From positions 1 through 64,000 of the forward strand of contig NZ_CABPSM010000013.1 in assembly GCF_902459555.1 (NCBI RefSeq): a stretch of 64,000 nt of DNA, given 5' to 3'. Below are positions 1-8,210 of this stretch, in pieces (positions within the stretch are counted from its first letter, which is position 1; each line of letters opens with the position of its first letter). This stretch comes from Pandoraea horticolens (lineage in GTDB: Bacteria > Pseudomonadota > Gammaproteobacteria > Burkholderiales > Burkholderiaceae). Below the pieces are notes generated by a model, which was not told the DNA's origin, searched no databases, and saw only the letters and a list, made by a program, of their open reading frames with translations. A program made the translations under genes and the position numbers.

Positions 1-1575
1 ACCGTGGACAAGTCGATCGTCGTGGCCGACACCGGGCAAACCGTCACGCTCGACTACACCCTCATGCGCGCGGCCGGCGGGCAGGACGAAACCTCTCCGC
101 CCTCCGTCTACGATGTGCGACGCGAAATCGGCAGCGGCGACGTGCTGGTGATGGGCGCCCGCTTTCATGGAGGCATCTACCGGGCTTCGGCGGCGCCGCA
201 GTACCTGCGCGCGCTGGATAAAACGACGCGCGGCGATTTGATCGCCGAATGGCGTTACGACGACGAATCCACCTGGATCCAAGACACCACCTTCCAGGAC
301 ACGCGCCCCTGGGTGGCGCTGAAGGTGCGCACCAAATCTGGCCAGGTGACGATCAACCCAGTCAACATCATCGGCTCGGGGTCGGACGCCGACGTAAAGA
401 CCCCCGTCGCCGCGCTCACCGCATTGCTGTCCGGCGACAGTGTGACCTGTTGGGGCGCACCCGACTACGGCAACAACATCTCCCCCACGATCATGACCTA
501 TACCAACGTGGTCGAGATCAGTTCGACGCAAGGCGCCTTCGCGGCGCGGCTCAGCAACGGCCGTGTCGTCCCATGGGGGAACGCCGCGCTGGGCGGAACA
601 ATGCCCGCCAGCACGAACATCATCAATGCCAAGCGCATTTTCGGTAATGGCGCAGCCTTCGTGGCGGTCGAGGGTAACGGTACGTTGGCCGCTTGGGGCG
701 ATGCGACCAAGGGCGGCACGCTCTCCGCCGAAGCCGCAGCGCTGAGCGACGTGGTGACGATCGCCTCCTCCGGCGGCGCCTTCTGCGCGCTGCGACGCAA
801 CAATCAGGTGACGGCCTGGGGCCCCAGTACCTTCGGCGGCGACGTGCCCAGCGACATCAAGGGGTTCAACGACATCGTGGACGTGCGCGGCAACTATGGA
901 TCGTTCTGCGCGCTACGCGGCAACGGCCACGTGGTCGCATGGCGTCGTCAGGACGGCTACGGCGGGGACGTGCCCAGCGCTATCGCGACGCGCAGCGACA
1001 TCGCCAAACTGGCCAGTGCTTCGGCGCGTGCCTTCGCGGTGCTCACCACCGGCGGCGAGGTGTTGGCATGGGGCCCCCAGGCCTGGGGCGGAACGGTGCC
1101 CACCGACGTTGCAGTCCTCAACGACATCAAGGAAGTCAGCGCGACCTGGGGGGCTTTCTGCGCGCGGCGTAGCAATGGCTACGTGGTCGCATGGGGCGAT
1201 CCGGCGCGGGGGGGCAATGTCCCGACGGAAATCGCCTTGTTGAACGATATCGTGCAGGTCGCGAGCACCGCTTCGGCCTTCGCGGCGCTGCGCCGCAACG
1301 GCACGGTCGTCGCATGGCCCGCCACGTCCTCCTCCGGCAACACGGCGGCGGTCGCCAGCCAACTCGTCAACATCCGCGCCGTGTACAGCGATACGCAAGC
1401 CTTCGTCGCACTGAAAGAGGGGGGCGGCGTGGTGACCTGGGGCGTTCCGGGCGCCGGCGGCGACAGTGCCGGGGTCAAATCGATTCTCGACAGCAGACTG
1501 TTTTATCAAGCGACATCGGGCGGAATCTCCTATGCCACGGAACAAGGCAAAGCCATCGCGGCACTCGATGTTTGA
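1..1575 (+). CDS. RCC1-like repeat protein, C-terminal part (5' end outside window)
   Basis: The reading frame is open from the first base, so this is the C-terminal part of a longer protein. Its first residues (DTGQTVTLDYT) align with residues about 575-590 of the next gene, where an Ig-like repeat ends, so an Ig-repeat N-terminus is probably missing. A domain with the motif VLVMGARFHGGIYR follows. Then come about nine repeats of some 45 residues with the pattern aFaalR-NG-VVaWG----GG-vP, typical of RCC1-type beta-propeller blades. RCC1-like proteins are interaction platforms; the partner cannot be inferred here. No membrane segment is seen. The gene ends 36 bases before the next family member. 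The internal GTG at position 4 is unlikely to be a true start. The RCC1-like assignment is good; the biological role is unknown. Confidence 0.8.
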   Translation, partial: TVDKSIVVADTGQTVTLDYTLMRAAGGQDETSPPSVYDVRREIGSGDVLVMGARFHGGIYRASAAPQYLRALDKTTRGDLIAEWRYDDESTWIQDTTFQDTRPWVALKVRTKSGQVTINPVNIIGSGSDADVKTPVAALTALLSGDSVTCWGAPDYGNNISPTIMTYTNVVEISSTQGAFAARLSNGRVVPWGNAALGGTMPASTNIINAKRIFGNGAAFVAVEGNGTLAAWGDATKGGTLSAEAAALSDVVTIASSGGAFCALRRNNQVTAWGPSTFGGDVPSDIKGFNDIVDVRGNYGSFCALRGNGHVVAWRRQDGYGGDVPSAIATRSDIAKLASASARAFAVLTTGGEVLAWGPQAWGGTVPTDVAVLNDIKEVSATWGAFCARRSNGYVVAWGDPARGGNVPTEIALLNDIVQVASTASAFAALRRNGTVVAWPATSSSGNTAAVASQLVNIRAVYSDTQAFVALKEGGGVVTWGVPGAGGDSAGVKSILDSRLFYQATSGGISYATEQGKAIAALDV

Positions 1576-1611
1576 TGCAGGACGTCCCCAACCACGCAAG
1601 AGGACATCTTC

Positions 1612-4600
1612 ATGGACACTAAATATGTAACCCTGGTACCGTCGAGCGGCTCCGCCGCCGATCCCGATGCCGAGCGCGACGTGCGGCGGGCCGAGACGGC
1701 AAACGGCTCGGCGCCCGGCATCGAGCCTGGCGCGGTGCCCGTCCTGCTGCCGCCCCCGGCGTGCGCTGAGGCCGCCAGCGGCTACCTCAATCCGGATGCA
1801 CTGCCGTCGAAGGGCGTGGACTTTACTATCGCGGCCTATCCTGGCATGAGCCAGGGCGACTACCTCTTGGGCTACTTCGACAAGGGCGGCCCTGGCGAGT
1901 ACACGTCGCCGGAGATCGACATCACCAAGAATTCAGTCGGCAAGCCTCAAGCGTTCAACGTACCGAAAGCCAACGTCGTCAAGGCGCTCGATAAAGACGT
2001 GAAGGTCTACTACACGGTCGAATTCGCCGACGGCACGAGCGCGGACTCGCCCGAGCTCGCCCTGCACATCGGCGAGCCGACCCAGCTCAGGGCGCCCAGC
2101 GTGGACGAAGCACCGGACGGACACCTTAGCGATGCGCTCGCGCATGCCGACGTGCACGTCAGAATCCCCGTCTACGACGGCATGGCGGCGAAGGACCAGA
2201 TCTACATGTACTGGGGCAACGCCGGCGATCCCGGCTACTACGACGACGAGATCACCATCCGCGCGGTACGCGAAGTCGCGATCCTGGTGCCGGCCGAGTA
2301 CGTCGAGGCCTACATCGACAAAAGCGTGAAGGTCACCTACGACGTCAAGCGCGGCGATGCGGACTACCCGTCCGATCCTCTTACGCTGCTTATCGGCAAC
2401 GCCGAGGATCCGAACCTGATGCCGGCGCCAGTGGTACAGGAAGCCTTCGACGGCATCCTCAACCCCGACCTGGTCAACCCCGACGGGGCCACGGCGCTGA
2501 TCGGCCCCAACCCCACCCTCGCCAACGGCGTCACCGGCAAGGTCGTGTGGTGCGGCGGGCCGTCCAACGGCGGGGCGGAGTGGCCGTTCGACATCAGCGA
2601 GCATTACCTGACCAATCCCTACCCGGTCACAATCCCTTACGACAAGATCTCCCCATTCATCGGCAAGACGGCCACGCTCTCCTACGAGGCCGACATCATG
2701 CCTCCCACGCCGTTCCTGTCGAACACGCTCACCTTGAAAATCGAGAGCAAGACGGCCCAGGTAGAGCAAGTGTCCATCCCCGAACTGGTCAACGGCGTGC
2801 TCGATCCGCGCAACGTCTCGCCTTCCGACGGCGTCTTCGTTTACGTGCCGCCCGACGCGCAGATGAAGATGGGCGACACCGTCCGGCTGACGTGGGCCTG
2901 CGAGAATTCTCTGGGCAACTGGGACAATAGCTTCATCATCCTGCCGTCGGATGTCGGTAAATCGATCGGCTTCCAAGTGCCGTTCCAGTCGATCATCGCG
3001 GGCCGCGAGCTCAAGGTGACGGTCTCCTACGACATCGTGCGCGGCGGCAAAACCTTCGCGCAAGGCGCACCTTTGACGCTGCTCATCCATCAGGGGGAAC
3101 TGCCGGCGCCGACGATCGACGAGGCCAAACAGGACAAGCTCAACCCGGCGGATTGCGCCAACGGCGCCACGGTACGGCTGGCCGCCTCGGGCAGTTTCCT
3201 CAAGGGCGACCTGATCACGCTGAACTGGCGGGGCGCAAACACGCTTGATGGCACGGTCTCCGTACCGCACGCCGTCACCGACCAGGAGTCCGGCGGCGAC
3301 ATCACGCTACTGGTACCCCTCAAGACCGTGCAGGCGGACGTTGGCCAGTCCGTCACGCTCGACTACACCGTCCAGCGCGCCAGCAGCACGCCGGACGAAA
3401 CCTCCCCGCCGTCCATCTATGACATCGTCGCCGTGCCGGGCAAGGGCCAGTTGCTGGTGATGGGTGCGCGCAACAACCGGAGCATCTATCGCGGCACCAG
3501 CACCTCGCAGTACCTGAGCGCGTTCGACAAAACGACGCTGGCACCGGTAAGCGCGCAATGGACCTACGTGGACCAGAAGACCTCGATGGTGGGAGCGTCG
3601 TTCAAGGACACGCGCCCCTGGGTCCCGCTCACGGTGCAGACACAGGACGATTCGATCACGCTCAATTGGGCCAATATCGTCGGCTCCGGCTCGGACGCCG
3701 CCACGCCCGGCGCGTCGGCCCTGGCCGCCCACCTCAATCACGGCAACGTGATCGCCTGGGGCGTGGCCGACTTCGGCGGCAACGAACCGCCGACGACCAT
3801 CACTTACAACGACGTGGTCGAGGCGAGCTCCTCGCAAAAGGGCTTCGCCGTGCGGCGTAAGGATGGAAGGATTGCCGCATGGGGCACGCCGGTACTGCCT
3901 GACGGCTTCGTCATGACCGACGCGGCGCGCATCTCCGGCAACGCCGCAGCATTCGCGGTACTGCGCACCACGGGCCAGGCGGCGGCATGGGGCGACGCAG
4001 CCAACGGGGGCAAGGTATCGGACGCCGTGGCCGCGCTGAGCGACCTCACCACGCTCCACATGGCCGGCTTCGCCTTCGCCTCGATACGGAAAACAGGGAA
4101 CGTCGTGGCATGGGGCAATGCCGCATACGGGGGGGCCGTGCCCAGCAGCGACATCGGCCAAATGACCGACATCGTCGACGTGCGCGGCAATTACACGGCG
4201 TTCTGCGCCTTGCGTGCCAACAAGACAGTGGTGGGCTGGGGATTCGCCAGCGATGGCGGTACGGTGCCCACCAACATCGCGGCCCGTTCCGACATCGTGG
4301 AGCTGGCCAGCGCCTCGGCGCGCGCCTTCGCCGTAATCACCGAAGGCAGGCAAGTGCTCGCATGGGGCAACACCGCGAACGGCGGCACCCTGCCCAGAGA
4401 CATCGGCGACCTGACCGATATCGTGGAGGTGACCGCCACCTGGGGCGCTTTCGCGGCACGGCGCGCCAACGGAACGGTGGTGGCCTGGGGCAATGACAAG
4501 CAAGGCGGCGTGGTGCCCGACGCAGTCGCCTTGTACGACGACGTTGTGCAGGTTTGCGGGACCGGCCGCGCCTTCGCCGCCTTGCGCAAGAACGGCCAAG

Positions 4601-4842
4601 TGGCGGCCTGGGGCGACCAGACGGTGGGCGGCAACACCGCGGCGGTCGCGGCGAAGCTCCAGAACGTGCGGGCGCTGTATGCCAGCAGCGAATCCTTCGT
4701 GGCACTTCTGGACGGCGGCGGCATCGTCACCTGGGGCGTGCCGGCGGGCGGCGGCGACAACTCGAAGGTGCCGACGATCATCAACGAGGAAGGGGGCCTG
4801 ACCTACGTGGCGACGGCCGCGTCGCGCGGCCTCACCAGCTAG
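1612..4842 (+). CDS. Ig-like repeat + RCC1-like beta-propeller protein (1076 aa)
   Basis: The ATG at 1612 follows an AAGAGGA ribosome site. After a polar, Pro-rich N-terminus (1-45, no signal peptide), residues about 45-590 hold five Ig-like repeats of roughly 105 residues. They share features such as LNPD near the start, a central YPGM or YDGM element, and a closing vtYdv-r---...LtLlIG strand. Residues about 610-1060 carry the LLVMGAR motif and about nine RCC1-like blades (VVAWG...GG-VP). The layout suggests a long surface or secreted adhesin-like stalk with a propeller head, but no signal peptide, anchor or secretion domain is visible, so localisation is open. It is the complete version of the gene cut by the window edge. 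Its 3' end (ATAASRGLTS) recurs as a relic downstream of the 6610 gene. A run of nine C lies just after the stop. Confidence 0.8.
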   Translation: MDTKYVTLVPSSGSAADPDAERDVRRAETANGSAPGIEPGAVPVLLPPPACAEAASGYLNPDALPSKGVDFTIAAYPGMSQGDYLLGYFDKGGPGEYTSPEIDITKNSVGKPQAFNVPKANVVKALDKDVKVYYTVEFADGTSADSPELALHIGEPTQLRAPSVDEAPDGHLSDALAHADVHVRIPVYDGMAAKDQIYMYWGNAGDPGYYDDEITIRAVREVAILVPAEYVEAYIDKSVKVTYDVKRGDADYPSDPLTLLIGNAEDPNLMPAPVVQEAFDGILNPDLVNPDGATALIGPNPTLANGVTGKVVWCGGPSNGGAEWPFDISEHYLTNPYPVTIPYDKISPFIGKTATLSYEADIMPPTPFLSNTLTLKIESKTAQVEQVSIPELVNGVLDPRNVSPSDGVFVYVPPDAQMKMGDTVRLTWACENSLGNWDNSFIILPSDVGKSIGFQVPFQSIIAGRELKVTVSYDIVRGGKTFAQGAPLTLLIHQGELPAPTIDEAKQDKLNPADCANGATVRLAASGSFLKGDLITLNWRGANTLDGTVSVPHAVTDQESGGDITLLVPLKTVQADVGQSVTLDYTVQRASSTPDETSPPSIYDIVAVPGKGQLLVMGARNNRSIYRGTSTSQYLSAFDKTTLAPVSAQWTYVDQKTSMVGASFKDTRPWVPLTVQTQDDSITLNWANIVGSGSDAATPGASALAAHLNHGNVIAWGVADFGGNEPPTTITYNDVVEASSSQKGFAVRRKDGRIAAWGTPVLPDGFVMTDAARISGNAAAFAVLRTTGQAAAWGDAANGGKVSDAVAALSDLTTLHMAGFAFASIRKTGNVVAWGNAAYGGAVPSSDIGQMTDIVDVRGNYTAFCALRANKTVVGWGFASDGGTVPTNIAARSDIVELASASARAFAVITEGRQVLAWGNTANGGTLPRDIGDLTDIVEVTATWGAFAARRANGTVVAWGNDKQGGVVPDAVALYDDVVQVCGTGRAFAALRKNGQVAAWGDQTVGGNTAAVAAKLQNVRALYASSESFVALLDGGGIVTWGVPAGGGDNSKVPTIINEEGGLTYVATAASRGLTS

Positions 4843-4849
4843 CGCGAAG

Positions 4850-4858
4850 CCCCCCCCC
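4850..4858 (+). repeat. Poly-C tract (9 C)
   Basis: Nine consecutive C lie between the stop of the 1612 gene and the start of the downstream relic. Such tracts are prone to slippage; being non-coding, this one would only alter spacing. Confidence 0.6.
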
Positions 4859-5152
4859 GAACGGAGCACCCCAATGACGGTCAAGAGCGGCAGGAATTTC
4901 TCACCGTCATTGCCGGTGCTCGTACTGGGGCGGGTCGGCGCACTGCCCAAAGCTGTCGCGCCATTCGCCACGGGCGACGGCAACGCACTGGCCCCGAAAA
5001 CGGTCACGAGCCATCGACGGCTCGGCCGACCTGCTCCACACGGTCACGCGCGTTCGGGCATGCCTTACGCCTACGGTCTGAACGGCGACTCCGCGCAAGG
5101 CTACGTCACGGGACGTCATTAGGACGACGACCAGCAGGTGTCGGGCATCGCG
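4857..5152 (+). pseudogene. Three-piece relic of an Ig/lectin-like gene (paralogue of the 8208 gene)
   Basis: The 20 bases at 4857-4876, including the ATG, are identical to those at 8191-8210 in front of the intact gene. After that only three pieces of the parent remain. Bases about 4880-5009 match 8876-9002 (SPSLPVLVL, VGALPKAV, ATGDGNAL). Bases about 5012-5054 match 9186-9228. Bases about 5055-5152 match 9738-9836 (YAYDLNGDSAQG). Stretches of roughly 660, 180 and 510 bases are therefore deleted. A CAG-to-TAG change at 5119-5121 stops the remaining frame early. The 82-residue open frame starting at 4874 is unlikely to make a functional protein. Its last bases double as the leader and ribosome site of the 5171 gene. 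Confidence 0.8.
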
Positions 5153-5170
5153 CCCGAAAAGGAAACTGTC

Positions 5171-6613
5171 ATGACGCAAAAAAGTACTGCTGCGGCGGCC
5201 GGCCAGGGCCCGTTGCTGGTGATGGGCGCCCGCGACCAGCGTTCGAGCTACCTCGGCACGCACATGTCGCTCAGCCTCAGCGCTTTCGACCGAACGACGC
5301 TGCAGCCGGTGACGGCACAGTGGCGCTACGTGGACGAGCCAAACGCCGTGGGCGGGACGTCGTTCAAAGATACGCGCCCCTGGGTTGCACTGAAAGTCCA
5401 GGCGCTGGGGGATTCCGTCACGATCAGGCCGACCCACATTTTCGGCACCGCCAGCTATACCACCATCGGCTATGCGGCCCTGACGGCTCACCTCGAGCGC
5501 GGTATGGTGCTTGCCTGGGGCACGGCGGGCCGGGGCGGCAAGGTGCCACCGACCATCCTCACGTTCGATGACGTGACCGAGGTCGCCGCCACGCTATCCG
5601 CCTTCGCGCTTCGGCGCAGTAACGGGCGCATCGATGCATGGGGCGTCGGCACGGCCGGAGGACTCGTGCCAGATGGCTTCGTGATGACAGATGCGGTCCG
5701 CATCACCGGCACCAACGGCGCATTCGCGGTGCTGCGCGCCACCGGCCAGGTGGCGGCATGGGGGGACGCAACCGTCGGCGGGCAGCCACCGGCTGCGGTG
5801 CAGGTGCTCGACGACGTCAAGGAGATTTACTCCAACTGGAACGCATTTGCGGCGGTGCGGAAGACAGGGAACGTCGTGGCCTGGGGCGACGCCGCGCACG
5901 GCGGCGCCGTGCCACCGGACATCGCGGCGCTTGCCGACATTGTCGACGTGCGCGGAAACGCAGGCGCCTTTTGTGCGCTGCGCGCCAACAAGACGGTGGT
6001 GGCCTGGGGCAGCGAAGGCAACGCCAGCAGGATACCCACCGAGATTGCGGCCCGCAGCGACATCCGGGAGCTCGTCGGTGCTTCGTACTGCACCTTCGCA
6101 GTGATTACCGAAAAGGGAAATGTGCTCGCCTGGGGGGATCCCAAATACGGTGGCGCTGTGCCGCAGGACATCGCCACGTTAAACGATATCGAAGAGGTGG
6201 CGAGCGCCCACGTCTCTTGCGCGGCGCGGCGCAGCAACGGCCACGTGGTCGCGTGGGGCGCCGCTGCTGACGGGGGCACAGTGCCGCCAAACATTGCGGC
6301 ACTCGACGACATCGTGCAAATCACCAGCACCTATGGCGCATTTGCCGCCTTGCGCAAGAACGGTAACGTCGTGACCTGGGGCAATGTGCAAAAAGGTGGG
6401 GATTCGTCGGCGGTTGCGTCCCAGCTTCAAGACGTGCGCGCAGTGTACGGAAATACCGAAGCCTTCGCCGCAGTTCTGGCGAGCGGCGGCGTGGTGACCT
6501 GGGGGAATGCGGCGGGCGGCGGCGACAGCTCCTCGTTCAAGTCTCTCGCCAATGGCGCCGGCCTGACGCTAACCTATGAGGAGACCGCCCCTTCCGGCGG
6601 GTGGCAATCATGA
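5171..6613 (+). CDS. RCC1-like repeat protein, short form (480 aa)
   Basis: I place the start at the ATG at 5171, preceded by AAAAGGAAA. An upstream in-frame GTG at 5138 lies within the relic of the neighbouring pseudogene. The Ig repeats of the 1612 gene are absent. The protein begins almost directly at the PLLVMGAR domain (residues about 10-115) and continues with nine blades of about 45 residues containing VLAWG, IDAWG, VAAWG, VVAWG or VVTWG. There is no signal peptide or membrane segment. The stop overlaps the start of the next gene (ATGA at 6610-6613), so the two are translationally coupled and probably made together. Presumed role: a beta-propeller binding protein with unknown partner. 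Sequence similarity to the C-terminal half of the 1612 product is high throughout. Confidence 0.82.
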   Translation: MTQKSTAAAAGQGPLLVMGARDQRSSYLGTHMSLSLSAFDRTTLQPVTAQWRYVDEPNAVGGTSFKDTRPWVALKVQALGDSVTIRPTHIFGTASYTTIGYAALTAHLERGMVLAWGTAGRGGKVPPTILTFDDVTEVAATLSAFALRRSNGRIDAWGVGTAGGLVPDGFVMTDAVRITGTNGAFAVLRATGQVAAWGDATVGGQPPAAVQVLDDVKEIYSNWNAFAAVRKTGNVVAWGDAAHGGAVPPDIAALADIVDVRGNAGAFCALRANKTVVAWGSEGNASRIPTEIAARSDIRELVGASYCTFAVITEKGNVLAWGDPKYGGAVPQDIATLNDIEEVASAHVSCAARRSNGHVVAWGAAADGGTVPPNIAALDDIVQITSTYGAFAALRKNGNVVTWGNVQKGGDSSAVASQLQDVRAVYGNTEAFAAVLASGGVVTWGNAAGGGDSSSFKSLANGAGLTLTYEETAPSGGWQS

Positions 6614-8064
6614 ATGACGACAGCGCAAGCCTCGCGCAGACCGCGGCGGGCAGCGGCACCTTGCTGGTGATGGGCGCACGCAACGACGACAACACCTATC
6701 TCGGCACGCACCTGTCGCACTACCTGAGCGCGTTCGACAAAACGACGCTGCAGACGGTGATGGCACAGTGGAGCTATGTCGACGAGAACACGCCGATCGC
6801 GGCAACATCGTTCAAAGACACGCGCCCCTGGGTTGCGCTCAAAGTTCAATACCAGGAAGACACCGTCACGATCAACCCGGTCAACCTCTGCGCGACGGCC
6901 GACTACAGCAGCAGCGGGGCCATGGCCGCTCACCTCGATCGCGGCATCGAGATTGCCTGGGGTACGGCAGGCCGGGGCGGCAAGGTGCCGCCGACCGCGC
7001 TCACCCTCGACGACGTGGTCGAAGTGACCTCCTCGAGCTGCGGCTTCGCGGTGCGGCGCAGCAATGGGCGCGTGGACGCCTGGGGCGACCCGGAATACGG
7101 TGGGGTCATACCTGACAGCTTCGTCATGACCGATGCCGTGCGCATCGTCGGCAACGGCTTTGCCTTCGCGGTGCTGCGCGCCACCGGCCAGGTGGCGGCA
7201 TGGGGCCACCCGGGATACGGCGGGCAGACGACGCCCGAGGTCCAGGCCCTGCGCGACGTCAAGGCGATCTATGTGAGCTGGCCATCGTTCGTGGCCCTAC
7301 GGAAAACGGGGCAGCTCGTGTTATGGGGCGATACCAATGCCGGCCGGAAAATGCCGGCCGACATCGCCGCGCTGAACGACATCGTCGACGTGCGCGGCAA
7401 CGCCGGGTCCTTTTGCGCCCTGCGCGCCAACAAGACGGTAGTCGCCTGGGGCGACGCAAACTACGCCGGCGTGGTGCCCAACGAGATCGCGCTTCGCAAA
7501 GACATCGCGGAACTGGCCAGCGCCTCCGAACGTGCCTTCGCGGTACGTACCGAGAGCGGACAAGTGCTCGCCTGGGGCGATGCCAAGTTTGGCGGCACCG
7601 TACCGCCAGAGATCGGCATACTGAACGACATTGAAGAAGTGACCAGCAGTCAAGGGGCATTCGCGGCACGGCGCGGCAACGGCCACGTGGTCGCATGGGG
7701 CAGCGCTACAGCAGGCAGCAACGTGCCGGCCGACATCGCGCAACTCAACGATGTGGTGCAAATCAGCAGCAGCACCGGCACCTTTGCAGTGTTGCGCCGC
7801 GACGGCACCGTGCGGGTCTGGGGCAACACGGAAAACGGCGGCGATGCGTCGGCGGTCGCTGCGCAGCTGCAAGGCGTGCGCGCGATCTACGGAGGCGCGA
7901 AAGCCTACGCCGCTGTCCTGGCGAGCGGCGGGATCGTGACCTGGGGATCTGCCGCGAACGGCGGCAACAGCACGCCGCTCAAGCCGCTGCTCAATGACAG
8001 TGAAAGCGGCGTGACCTACGAGGCACCCGCCACGATTTCCGCAGGCAGCACCCGCACGGTGTAG
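6610..8064 (+). CDS. RCC1-like repeat protein, short form (484 aa), second copy
   Basis: The ATG at 6610 overlaps the previous stop as ATGA, which decides the start over the GTG at 6601. The architecture is the same as that of the 5171 product: a short polar leader, the TLLVMGAR domain with its AFDKTTLQ and KDTRPWVALKV motifs, then about nine RCC1-like blades. The two proteins are close paralogues from a recent tandem duplication. One blade deviates from VVAWG (QLVLWG near residue 240). After the stop, bases 8111-8146 still resemble the 3' end of the 1612 gene in spite of this protein ending differently, so the 3' end has been replaced or truncated. No export signal is visible; function unknown beyond a propeller-type scaffold. 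Confidence 0.82.
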   Translation: MNDDSASLAQTAAGSGTLLVMGARNDDNTYLGTHLSHYLSAFDKTTLQTVMAQWSYVDENTPIAATSFKDTRPWVALKVQYQEDTVTINPVNLCATADYSSSGAMAAHLDRGIEIAWGTAGRGGKVPPTALTLDDVVEVTSSSCGFAVRRSNGRVDAWGDPEYGGVIPDSFVMTDAVRIVGNGFAFAVLRATGQVAAWGHPGYGGQTTPEVQALRDVKAIYVSWPSFVALRKTGQLVLWGDTNAGRKMPADIAALNDIVDVRGNAGSFCALRANKTVVAWGDANYAGVVPNEIALRKDIAELASASERAFAVRTESGQVLAWGDAKFGGTVPPEIGILNDIEEVTSSQGAFAARRGNGHVVAWGSATAGSNVPADIAQLNDVVQISSSTGTFAVLRRDGTVRVWGNTENGGDASAVAAQLQGVRAIYGGAKAYAAVLASGGIVTWGSAANGGNSTPLKPLLNDSESGVTYEAPATISAGSTRTV

Positions 8065-8110
8065 AAGCGGGAGGCCAATGCAAATCATGCCGATAAAAAA
8101 ATGGTTCCGC

Positions 8111-8210
8111 GCTGCGGCGGCCGCGTCCCGCGGCCTCATCAGCTAGGCGCTGCCGGCACGCCAGGCGGCCTCGATTCTCTCCTCGCATATCCGAACGGAG
8201 CACCCCAATG
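8111..8210 (+). repeat. Relic of a paralogue 3' end plus duplicated leader
   Basis: Bases 8111-8146 match the last codons and stop of the 1612 gene (4810-4842). Bases 8191-8210 are identical to 4857-4876 in front of the Ig/lectin-like relic. The pair marks an old duplication unit consisting of an RCC1 gene end, a spacer and an Ig/lectin gene start. Confidence 0.7.

Noticed and set aside
1933-3270. A 445-codon minus-strand frame over the Ig-repeat part of the 1612 gene
   Set aside because: It is Val/Asp/Arg-rich, lacks domains, and repeats simply because the opposite strand codes Ig repeats.
3307-5007. A 566-codon minus-strand open frame opposite the RCC1-like gene
   Set aside because: It is the mirror frame of a GC-rich repeat gene; its translation is Arg/His/Gly-rich with no domain, and no ribosome site is present.
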